Part shown: positions 1 to 5,061 of the stretch, one piece after another
Position numbering within the stretch: position 1 is the stretch's first letter
Layout of the letters: every line of letters starts with the position of its first letter
Assembly (NCBI GenBank): GCA_947491175.1
Contig: CANLIF010000069.1
Span: 1 to 6,800, forward strand
Length of the DNA stretch: 6,800 bases
Direction: 5' to 3'
Origin: Actinomycetota bacterium
Lineage (GTDB): Bacteria > Actinomycetota > Actinomycetes > S36-B12 > UBA5976
The notes under the pieces: model-generated
Database searches by the model: none
What the model was told of the DNA's origin: nothing
The model's input: only the letters and a program-made list of their open reading frames with translations
Translations under genes and position numbers: made by a program

Positions 1-1014
1 GGCGCAGCCCTCTTTACTTTTATTGAACAAGTTGTAACTTCAGGTCACGAACCTCGTCGCTTTGCAAATGATTTGTTAGATCATTTGCGTGATTTAGTCG
101 TTGTGACACAAGTGCCAGATGCAGCAACATCGGGTCTATTCGATATTCCAAATGAACAGATCGACGATCTTGTTAGCCAAGCCAAACTTTTCACACCTGC
201 CCAACTAGTCCGCGTCGCTGACTTAGTCAGTTCAGGTCTTTCTGAACTGCGTGGTGCTGCATCACCAAAGCTTCAACTAGAACTCTTAGCTGCCCGATTA
301 GTTACTAATGAAGTAACACAGGATCTGATTAATCGAGTTGAAAAACTGGAGCAAGATGGTCCACGGGTTTCAAGCGCCGCTCCAATTCCTGCGCGAGCTC
401 GAGTTGCGGCAGAACAGCCGGTAACTCAGCAGTCAGCCACACAACAGCCTGACTCGACAAGTGAACCAGTTGCGGCAAAAACACCAGCACCCCGACCAAA
501 AGTTTCAACCACACCAGCGCCAATGAAACCGTCGCAAGTTACAGCTGCGGCAACTCAAAAAGCTGAAGAGAAATCTGCTGAAGAACCCACAACGCTTACA
601 GGTCCAGTTACCTTTGAACAAATTCGCGAAGCCTGGCCGGCAATTTTGCACACACTTGGTGGCCAGAGTCGGGTTGCTGGAATTGTCATGGTTGACACTG
701 CTCCAGTTTCGTTTGGCGAAGATAAAGTCTTAGCCGTTGCCTTCCCGAATTCAAACACTATGAATAATGCTGTCAAGAGTGGTCATGATGATCGGTTGCG
801 ATTAGTAATTCAAAATCTTTTCCACGTTGATGTGCGCATCGATCCAACGGTGGATCCAAATCGAGCTAAGCCAGCAAAGCCTAAAAAAGAAGCTGCAACT
901 GACCGTGGCGAGGCATCTCCGGATGATGAGAACACACCAGCTCGGTCTTCTATTGACATCATTACTAGTTCGCTCGGCGGAAAAGTCATTAGTGAAAGTC
1001 CGCGCGAAGCATGA
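1..1014 (+). CDS. dnaX: DNA polymerase III tau/gamma subunit (clamp loader), 3' part
   Basis: This gene is cut by the left edge; the frame is open from base 1 and gives 337 residues. DnaX is the ATPase of the clamp loader that places the sliding clamp on DNA and, in its long form, ties the loader to the replicative polymerase. The ATPase core lies outside the window. What remains is the end of the lid/collar region (about residues 1-120 of the fragment, including FANDLLDHLRDLVVV, typical of DnaX), a low-complexity Ala/Pro/Thr/Gln/Lys linker (about 120-195), and a compact C-terminal domain (about 196-285, from VTFEQIREAWPAIL to FHVDVRID). A charged tail ends in a short conserved-looking peptide, IDIITSSLGGKVISE. 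Such linkers and tail peptides are usual in actinobacterial DnaX. An internal TTG at 73 is not the start. The stop overlaps the recR start by 4 bases. I see no credible frameshift signal that would make a short gamma form in this part. Confidence 0.93.
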   Translation, partial: GAALFTFIEQVVTSGHEPRRFANDLLDHLRDLVVVTQVPDAATSGLFDIPNEQIDDLVSQAKLFTPAQLVRVADLVSSGLSELRGAASPKLQLELLAARLVTNEVTQDLINRVEKLEQDGPRVSSAAPIPARARVAAEQPVTQQSATQQPDSTSEPVAAKTPAPRPKVSTTPAPMKPSQVTAAATQKAEEKSAEEPTTLTGPVTFEQIREAWPAILHTLGGQSRVAGIVMVDTAPVSFGEDKVLAVAFPNSNTMNNAVKSGHDDRLRLVIQNLFHVDVRIDPTVDPNRAKPAKPKKEAATDRGEASPDDENTPARSSIDIITSSLGGKVISESPREA

Positions 1015-1619
1015 GCAATATCTATGAAGGCATTGTTCAAGATTTAATTGATGAACTTGCCAAACTTCCAGGCGTTGGACCAAAAGGTGCGACTCGAATT
1101 GCTTTTCATTTACTTGCAACCGACAGTGCAGACGTGACACGCCTGGCTACCGTGCTTGCCGAAGTCAAAGAAAAAATCAGATTTTGCCGAACTTGCTACA
1201 ACGTTGCCCAAGATGATCTTTGCCGGATCTGCGCTGACACTCGCCGTGATGCCACCTCAATCTGTGTTGTTGAAGAGCCAAAAGATGTTTTGGCAGTTGA
1301 ACGAACTCGGGAGTTCCGTGGCAGATACCACGTCCTAGGCGGGGCAATTAGTCCTATTGATGGTGTTGGTCCAGATGACTTACGGGTAACTGAACTTATG
1401 ACTCGCTTGGCCGATGATGCGATTGTTGAAATCATTCTGGCCACTGACCCGAATCTTGAAGGTGAAGCTACGGCTACTTATTTAACAAGGCTGATTTCAC
1501 CTTTGGGAATAAAAGTGACCAGGCTTGCATCTGGATTACCCGTCGGTGGCGATCTTGAATATGCCGACGAAGTCACATTGGGTCGCGCTTTTGAAGGTCG
1601 ACGCCAAGTCAGCCCCTAA
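1011..1619 (+). CDS. recR: Recombination mediator RecR
   Basis: The 202-residue product has normal RecR length. RecR works with RecO (and RecF) in the cytoplasm to load RecA onto SSB-coated single-stranded gaps. Domains appear in the expected order: an N-terminal helix-hairpin-helix (about residues 11-35, LAKLPGVGPKGATRIAFHLL), a four-cysteine zinc finger (C59, C62, C71, C74, as CRTC...CRIC), a Toprim domain (about 84-165, with the VVEEP acidic site near E88/E89, and D146, E150 and E152 in ATDPNLEGE), and the closing GLPVGGDLEYADEVTLGRA segment. Where many RecR proteins read PKSAQRI, this one has PKGATRI. The ATG sits in an ATGA overlap with the dnaX stop and has no strong Shine-Dalgarno of its own, so translational coupling to dnaX is likely. 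In most bacteria a small ybaB/ebfC gene lies between dnaX and recR; it is missing here. Confidence 0.97.
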   Translation: MSNIYEGIVQDLIDELAKLPGVGPKGATRIAFHLLATDSADVTRLATVLAEVKEKIRFCRTCYNVAQDDLCRICADTRRDATSICVVEEPKDVLAVERTREFRGRYHVLGGAISPIDGVGPDDLRVTELMTRLADDAIVEIILATDPNLEGEATATYLTRLISPLGIKVTRLASGLPVGGDLEYADEVTLGRAFEGRRQVSP

Positions 1620-1681
1620 GCCTTTGGCGTTGAATGCCGGTTTGGGATTTAGGCGGTGATTTCGAACATCGAGATTCCCTT

Positions 1682-1687
1682 TAGACT
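1682..1687 (+). promoter_or_regulatory. Candidate -10 box for leaderless lysC transcript
   Basis: TAGACT fits the TANNNT pattern of actinobacterial -10 boxes and ends 8 bases before the lysC ATG at 1696, so transcription could begin at or very near the start codon. The only Shine-Dalgarno-like bases, AGGA at 1689-1692, are 3 bases from the ATG, which is too close to work well. No good -35 match is seen about 17 bases upstream. Leaderless mRNAs are common in Actinobacteria. The rest of the 76-bp recR-lysC gap shows no clear terminator. Read-through from dnaX-recR is the alternative. Confidence 0.35.
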
Positions 1688-1695
1688 TAGGACCT

Positions 1696-2994
1696 ATGGG
1701 CTTAATTGTCGCTAAATTCGGTGGGTCATCCGTTGCGGATGCTGCTGGAATTTTGCGTGTAGCCAAGCGAATCGCAGATACCAAACGGGCTGGCAACGAA
1801 GTTGTTGTCGTAGTTTCGGCAATGGGTGACACAACTGACGATCTGGTAGATCTAGCCAAACAAGTTTCCCCAAATCCACCTGGCCGTGAACTTGATATGT
1901 TGCTAACTGCCGGTGAGCGAATTTCGATGGCCGTGCTAGCTATGGCAATAAACGACCTTGGGTTTGAAGCTCGGTCATACACCGGGTCACAAGCTGGGCT
2001 GATTACCGATTCAACTCATGGCAAAGCGCGCATTGTCGATGTGACACCAGGAAGAATTCAAGAAGCCCTTCATGAAAATGCCATACCTATCGTTGCTGGA
2101 TTCCAAGGTGTTTCGCAAGACACTAAAGACATCACAACTCTTGGTCGGGGCGGCTCAGACTTAACAGCCGTGGCTTTGGCTGCTGCACTTTATGCAGACG
2201 TGTGTGAAATTTATACAGACGTTGATGGAATTTTTTCAGCTGATCCGCGCATGGTTCCAAAAGCCAGACAAGTTCCACGGATTACTTATGACGAAATGAT
2301 GGAACTGGCCGCCGCTGGCGCAAAAGTTTTGCACCTACGTTGTGTGGAATATGCAAAGCGTTTTGATTTACCAATTCACGTTCGATCTTCGTTTTCGGAC
2401 AAAGAGGGAACATTTGTTATTGCTGATCTTTCTGATCAGTCCAAGATAAAGAAGTTGTCCAAAGTAGGAGCAATCATGGAACAACCAATAATCGCAGGCG
2501 TCGCACACGATTTAGGAGATGCCAAGATTACAGTCGTTGGCGTTCCAGACCGACCAGGTATGGCCGCTGCAATCTTCCAGGCAGTTGCCGACTCTGGCAT
2601 CAACATGGACATGATTGTTCAGAACGTCAGTGTTCACGAGTCAGGTGCCACAGATGTGACTTTCACATGCCCGAGAGGCGATGCAACCAAAGCTGAGTTA
2701 GCGCTTCGCCGAATTGAAAAAGAAGTGAACTTCAAAGACATCGATACCGATGAAAACATCGCAAAGATTTCTCTGGTTGGTGCAGGCATGCGGTCACATC
2801 CTGGTGTTTCTGCAACTTTCTTTAAGGCAATTGCAGGCGCTGGTGTGAACGTAGAAATGATTTCAACTTCTGAAATTCGCATTTCAGTAGTTACTCGCGC
2901 GCAAGATGCCGAAAAGGCTGTTACTGCAATTCACACCGCATTTGGTTTAGATGCTGATGGCGAAGCGGTTGTCTACGGCGGAACAGGACGATAA
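1696..2994 (+). CDS. lysC: Aspartate kinase (aspartokinase), alpha subunit
   Basis: The enzyme phosphorylates aspartate to 4-aspartyl phosphate, the entry step to lysine/diaminopimelate, threonine and methionine. The 432 residues compare with 421 in Corynebacterium glutamicum LysC. Kinase signatures are intact: KFGGSSV at 7-13, TAGERIS at 71-77, TLGRGGSDLTAVALAA from 148, and YTDVDGIFSADPR at 173-185. Two ACT domains follow, at about 276-345 and 355-425. Positions where C. glutamicum mutations relieve inhibition by lysine plus threonine (A279, Q298, S301, T308, T311, T380, S381 in its numbering) align with A290, Q309, S312, T319, T322, T391 and S392 here and are unchanged. A feedback-sensitive enzyme is therefore inferred. 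The ATG start gives MGLIVAKFGGSSV, the usual N-terminus. lysC forms an operon with asd, whose start lies 3 bases after its stop. An internal start within the gene probably yields a separate beta subunit. Confidence 0.98.
   Translation: MGLIVAKFGGSSVADAAGILRVAKRIADTKRAGNEVVVVVSAMGDTTDDLVDLAKQVSPNPPGRELDMLLTAGERISMAVLAMAINDLGFEARSYTGSQAGLITDSTHGKARIVDVTPGRIQEALHENAIPIVAGFQGVSQDTKDITTLGRGGSDLTAVALAAALYADVCEIYTDVDGIFSADPRMVPKARQVPRITYDEMMELAAAGAKVLHLRCVEYAKRFDLPIHVRSSFSDKEGTFVIADLSDQSKIKKLSKVGAIMEQPIIAGVAHDLGDAKITVVGVPDRPGMAAAIFQAVADSGINMDMIVQNVSVHESGATDVTFTCPRGDATKAELALRRIEKEVNFKDIDTDENIAKISLVGAGMRSHPGVSATFFKAIAGAGVNVEMISTSEIRISVVTRAQDAEKAVTAIHTAFGLDADGEAVVYGGTGR
2466..2470 (+). promoter_or_regulatory. 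Internal Shine-Dalgarno for lysC beta subunit
   Basis: AGGAG lies within the lysC coding sequence, 5 bases before the in-frame ATG at 2476. It is a far better ribosome binding site than anything in front of the full-length start at 1696, and it sits where other Gram-positive two-subunit aspartokinases initiate the beta chain. Confidence 0.75.
2476..2994 (+). CDS. lysC: Aspartate kinase regulatory (beta) subunit from internal in-frame start
   Basis: Translation from codon 261 of lysC would give a 172-residue protein made of the two ACT domains only. In C. glutamicum and Bacillus subtilis the aspartokinase gene encodes overlapping alpha and beta subunits in the same frame, forming alpha2-beta2 enzymes; the beta chain binds the amino-acid inhibitors and completes the regulatory interface. 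Three things support the same arrangement here. AGGAG stands 5 bases upstream of the ATG. The predicted N-terminus, MEQPIIAGVAHDLGDAKITV, lines up with the region around the Corynebacterium beta start (EEAVLTGVATD...). The predicted length, 172, equals the Corynebacterium beta length as I recall it. No catalytic kinase residue lies in this product. The existence of the separate protein is inferred, not shown. Confidence 0.75.
   Translation: MEQPIIAGVAHDLGDAKITVVGVPDRPGMAAAIFQAVADSGINMDMIVQNVSVHESGATDVTFTCPRGDATKAELALRRIEKEVNFKDIDTDENIAKISLVGAGMRSHPGVSATFFKAIAGAGVNVEMISTSEIRISVVTRAQDAEKAVTAIHTAFGLDADGEAVVYGGTGR
2985..2988 (+). promoter_or_regulatory. Ribosome binding site of asd inside lysC end
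   Basis: AGGA lies in the last codons of lysC, 9 bases before the asd ATG at 2998. With only GTA separating the lysC stop from the asd start, ribosomes finishing lysC would sit on this site, so coupled translation is likely. Confidence 0.55.
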
Positions 2995-2997
2995 GTA

Positions 2998-4047
2998 ATG
3001 TCAAAGAAACCAACACTTGCAGTAGTAGGAGCAACTGGCGCCGTTGGCACCGTAATGCTCGACATACTTTCAATGCGACCTAATGTCTGGGGCGACATCA
3101 AGCTACTTGCTTCAGCTCGCTCAGCTGGAAAAGTACTTCAGGTACGCGGCCAAGATGTGATTGTCGAAGAGTTAACTGAAGCAGCTTTCGATGGTGTTGA
3201 TGTTGCAATGTTTGACGTGCCGGATGAAATTTCAGCCAAGTGGGCTCCAATTGCAGCAGCCAAGGGCGTTATCGCGGTTGATAACAGTGGGGCCTTCCGA
3301 ATGGATCCCGACGTGCCACTTGTGGTTCCAGAAGTAAACGCAGACCAGACTCGAAATCGCCCTCGTGGAATTATCTCAAATCCAAACTGCACAACACTTT
3401 CCATGATCGTGGTTGTTGGCGCTCTTGAAAAAGCATTTGGCGTTAAGGAACTTGTTGTTGCGTCATATCAAGCAGCATCTGGCGCTGGTCAAGGTGGTAT
3501 TGATGCACTACATGAACAGGTGGATGCAGTCGCTGGTAAGAATCTTGGAAATGAAACAAAAGATGTTCGCAATGTCATTACAACGAATGATGTCTTCCCA
3601 GCGCCACTGGCATTGAACGTGGTGCCATGGGCGGGATCACTTTCAGAAAATGATTACACAAGTGAAGAACTTAAAGTTCGTAATGAATCACGCAAAATTC
3701 TTGGCAAGCCAGATTTAAAGATTCATGCCACATGTGTTCGAGTGCCTGTTGTTACGACCCACTCACTTGCAGTTCACGCAGTGCTAGATCGCGCAGTTAC
3801 TGCCAATGAAGTGCGTGCACTTCTTGAAATTGCTGACGGAGTTCTAGTTGTGGATGATCCAGAAAATAAAATCTTCCCAACCCCAATCGATGTTGTGGGA
3901 ACTGACCCAACGGTTGTCGGCAGAATTCGAGTTTCAAAAGAGTATCCAAATGAAATCGACTTCTTCGTTTGTGGTGATAACTTGCGCAAGGGTGCCGCGC
4001 TAAATACAGCGCAGATTGCTGAAGTAGTTGCTAAAGAATTTAATTAA
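2998..4047 (+). CDS. asd: Aspartate-semialdehyde dehydrogenase
   Basis: Asd reduces 4-aspartyl phosphate to aspartate-4-semialdehyde with NADPH, directly using the LysC product. The semialdehyde then splits towards diaminopimelate/lysine and homoserine (threonine, methionine). At 349 residues it has normal length. The N-terminal dinucleotide-binding loop GATGAVG is at 11-17; the catalytic cysteine is C131 in SNPNCTT; the SGAGQGG substrate loop follows at about 160-167; and R248 and H255 in RVPVVTTHS supply the substrate-binding arginine and catalytic histidine. The segment MFDVPDEISAKWAP near residues 71-84 replaces the more common LFSAGG-type stretch; as I recall, some actinobacterial Asd proteins have the same form. 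It is the last gene of the lysC-asd operon. Its stop codon lies in the middle of a 26-bp perfect palindrome. Confidence 0.98.
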   Translation: MSKKPTLAVVGATGAVGTVMLDILSMRPNVWGDIKLLASARSAGKVLQVRGQDVIVEELTEAAFDGVDVAMFDVPDEISAKWAPIAAAKGVIAVDNSGAFRMDPDVPLVVPEVNADQTRNRPRGIISNPNCTTLSMIVVVGALEKAFGVKELVVASYQAASGAGQGGIDALHEQVDAVAGKNLGNETKDVRNVITTNDVFPAPLALNVVPWAGSLSENDYTSEELKVRNESRKILGKPDLKIHATCVRVPVVTTHSLAVHAVLDRAVTANEVRALLEIADGVLVVDDPENKIFPTPIDVVGTDPTVVGRIRVSKEYPNEIDFFVCGDNLRKGAALNTAQIAEVVAKEFN

Positions 4048-4056
4048 ATTCTTTAG
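4031..4056. repeat. 26-bp perfect palindrome at the asd / phosphoesterase junction, candidate bidirectional terminator
   Basis: CTAAAGAATTT (4031-4041) is followed by AATT and by its exact reverse complement AAATTCTTTAG (4046-4056), so all 26 bases are self-complementary. It covers the last codons and stop of asd. A second, weaker AT-rich inverted repeat (AATTT-AGTC-AAATT, 4074-4087) spans the stop of the convergent phosphoesterase gene. The position suits transcription ending for both genes. However, the stem is AT-rich and no run of T follows it on either strand, so a standard intrinsic terminator is not certain. The sequence is seen directly; the function is inferred. Confidence 0.5.
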
Positions 4057-4080
4057 CCAATAAGCACCGACAGAATTTAG

Positions 4081-5004
4081 TCAAATTACTTTTGCAGTCA
4101 GCGTGATTAAAGTTGCTTCGGGGCGACAAGCAATTCGAACTTGAGCAAATGGTGAGGTTCCCACTCCAGCTGACACATGCAGCGGCATTTCAGTTTCACC
4201 AAACATCGAAAGCCCCTTTGCCTGACCAAGCGGCAAGTCGCAGTTCGTAATCAACGCTCCATAAAACGGAATACAAATCTGGCCTCCGTGAGTGTGCCCA
4301 GCTAAAACCAAATCTGCTTTGTCGGAAGCAAAGCTTTGTAAAACTCTTCGATACGGTGCATGTGTTACGCCAAACCTGAAGTGGTCTGCTTCAAATGGGC
4401 CAGCAACAGCTGCGTAGTTGTCCTTTTTAATGTGTGGATCATCAGTGCCGCGGAAGTGGAACTTCAGACCATTTATCTCAGTAACGCTTTGTTTATTGTT
4501 TAAGTCGAGCCATCCTGCATCAGTAAGTTCATAAACTAAGTCAGATGTGGGAAGCGCAGTGCCTTCAGCACGAATTTCCTGATCTGTTTTGAAGTAGCTG
4601 AGGGGATTCTTGACCTTGGGTGCAAAGTAGTCGTTGCTACCTAAAACAAAAGCGCCAGGCAAATCCATTAACTCATTCATGGCCTCAACCACAGCCGGAA
4701 CTGCAAGTTGGTGTGCCAAGAAATCCCCAGTACCAACCACAAAGTCAGGCTCAAGTTTGGCTAGGGATTTAACCCAATTGATTTTCCGAGTCTGGGCTGG
4801 CGTGATGTGAAGATCTGAGATGTGGAGAATCCGAATTGATTCGCTTCCAGCGGGCAACAGTTGCAGATCGAGATTTCGGACTTTAAAGGCTTGGGCCTCC
4901 GTTAGGCCATATGCCAGACTTCCGACTCCGGAAGCCCCGACCGCGAGAACCGAATTAGCCAGAAACCCCATACTTCCAAGCATTACACGAATTGATGGTT
5001 TCAC
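4081..5004 (-). CDS. Membrane-anchored metallophosphoesterase, YkuE-like actinobacterial family
   Basis: This is a 307-residue calcineurin-like phosphoesterase of the YkuE type. Metal-site motifs appear in order: D64-x-H66 in HISDLH, D94 in GTGD, N124 in GSND (where the general superfamily has GNH[DE]), H215 in VTHAPY, and H237/H239 in AGHTHGGQ. GSNDYF is, to my knowledge, usual for this actinobacterial branch, so the enzyme is probably active; its substrate is unknown. A short basic N-terminus (K2, R6) precedes a hydrophobic stretch at about 9-33, suggesting a signal anchor with the catalytic domain outside the membrane. The C-terminus (YGALITNCDLPLG...KGLS...LHVSAGVGTS...RPEATLITL) matches my memory of Streptomyces relatives closely. 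The start is GTG at 5004; ATG at 4983 (codon 8) is an alternative, and neither has a clear Shine-Dalgarno. It is convergent with asd and divergent from the next gene. In several actinobacteria it neighbours a penicillin-binding protein gene, which is not seen here. Confidence 0.93.
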   Translation of the reverse strand: MKPSIRVMLGSMGFLANSVLAVGASGVGSLAYGLTEAQAFKVRNLDLQLLPAGSESIRILHISDLHITPAQTRKINWVKSLAKLEPDFVVGTGDFLAHQLAVPAVVEAMNELMDLPGAFVLGSNDYFAPKVKNPLSYFKTDQEIRAEGTALPTSDLVYELTDAGWLDLNNKQSVTEINGLKFHFRGTDDPHIKKDNYAAVAGPFEADHFRFGVTHAPYRRVLQSFASDKADLVLAGHTHGGQICIPFYGALITNCDLPLGQAKGLSMFGETEMPLHVSAGVGTSPFAQVRIACRPEATLITLTAKVI

Positions 5005-5028
5005 ATGTGCACAAATTGCCCATAGGCT
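5000..5028 (+). promoter_or_regulatory. Sigma-70-like promoter of the 332-residue unknown gene
   Basis: TTCACA (5000-5005, five of six bases matching TTGACA), a 17-base spacer, and TAGGCT (5023-5028, fitting TANNNT) form a convincing promoter. Transcription would begin near 5035, giving a leader of about 26 bases that contains the Shine-Dalgarno. The -35 box overlaps the GTG start of the divergent phosphoesterase gene, so expression of the two genes could interfere. Confidence 0.55.
5002..5013. promoter_or_regulatory. Two overlapping 8-bp palindromes in the divergent promoter, possible operator
   Basis: CACATGTG (5002-5009) and TGTGCACA (5006-5013) are each perfect palindromes and share four bases. 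They lie between the -35 and -10 boxes of the + strand promoter and at the start of the - strand gene. A repressor bound there could affect both genes. Eight-base palindromes also occur by chance, and no known regulator site is recognised. Confidence 0.2.
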
Positions 5029-5048
5029 TGAGTTCTCCGCATCTTCCC

Positions 5049-5055
5049 AAGGAGG
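5049..5055 (+). promoter_or_regulatory. Strong Shine-Dalgarno of the unknown gene
   Basis: AAGGAGG, a full match to the anti-Shine-Dalgarno core, stands 6 bases before the ATG at 5062. It fixes the start of this gene and suggests efficient translation. It is the best ribosome site before any complete gene in the window. Confidence 0.85.
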
Positions 5056-5061
5056 CGAATT

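Noticed and set aside
883..889. A6G run in dnaX as a programmed frameshift site for a short gamma form
   Set aside because: In the reading frame it is CCT AAA AAA GAA, so a -1 slip would put the first tRNA on TAA, which does not pair. It also lies in the C-terminal tail, too late to make a gamma-like product.
802..1140. Open frames on the - strand opposite the dnaX end and recR start
   Set aside because: Both are antisense shadows of dnaX and recR, with no family features or ribosome site.
1620..1695. Possible terminator or structured leader between recR and lysC
   Set aside because: Only short, poor inverted repeats (such as GGC...GCC near 1626-1638) and no T-run. Nothing resembles a lysine riboswitch, and the gap is too short to hold one.
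1536..1982. Open frame on the - strand across the recR-lysC gap (148 codons)
   Set aside because: It is antisense to confidently identified recR and lysC coding sequence, has a Ser/Thr/Arg-rich composition and no recognisable motif.
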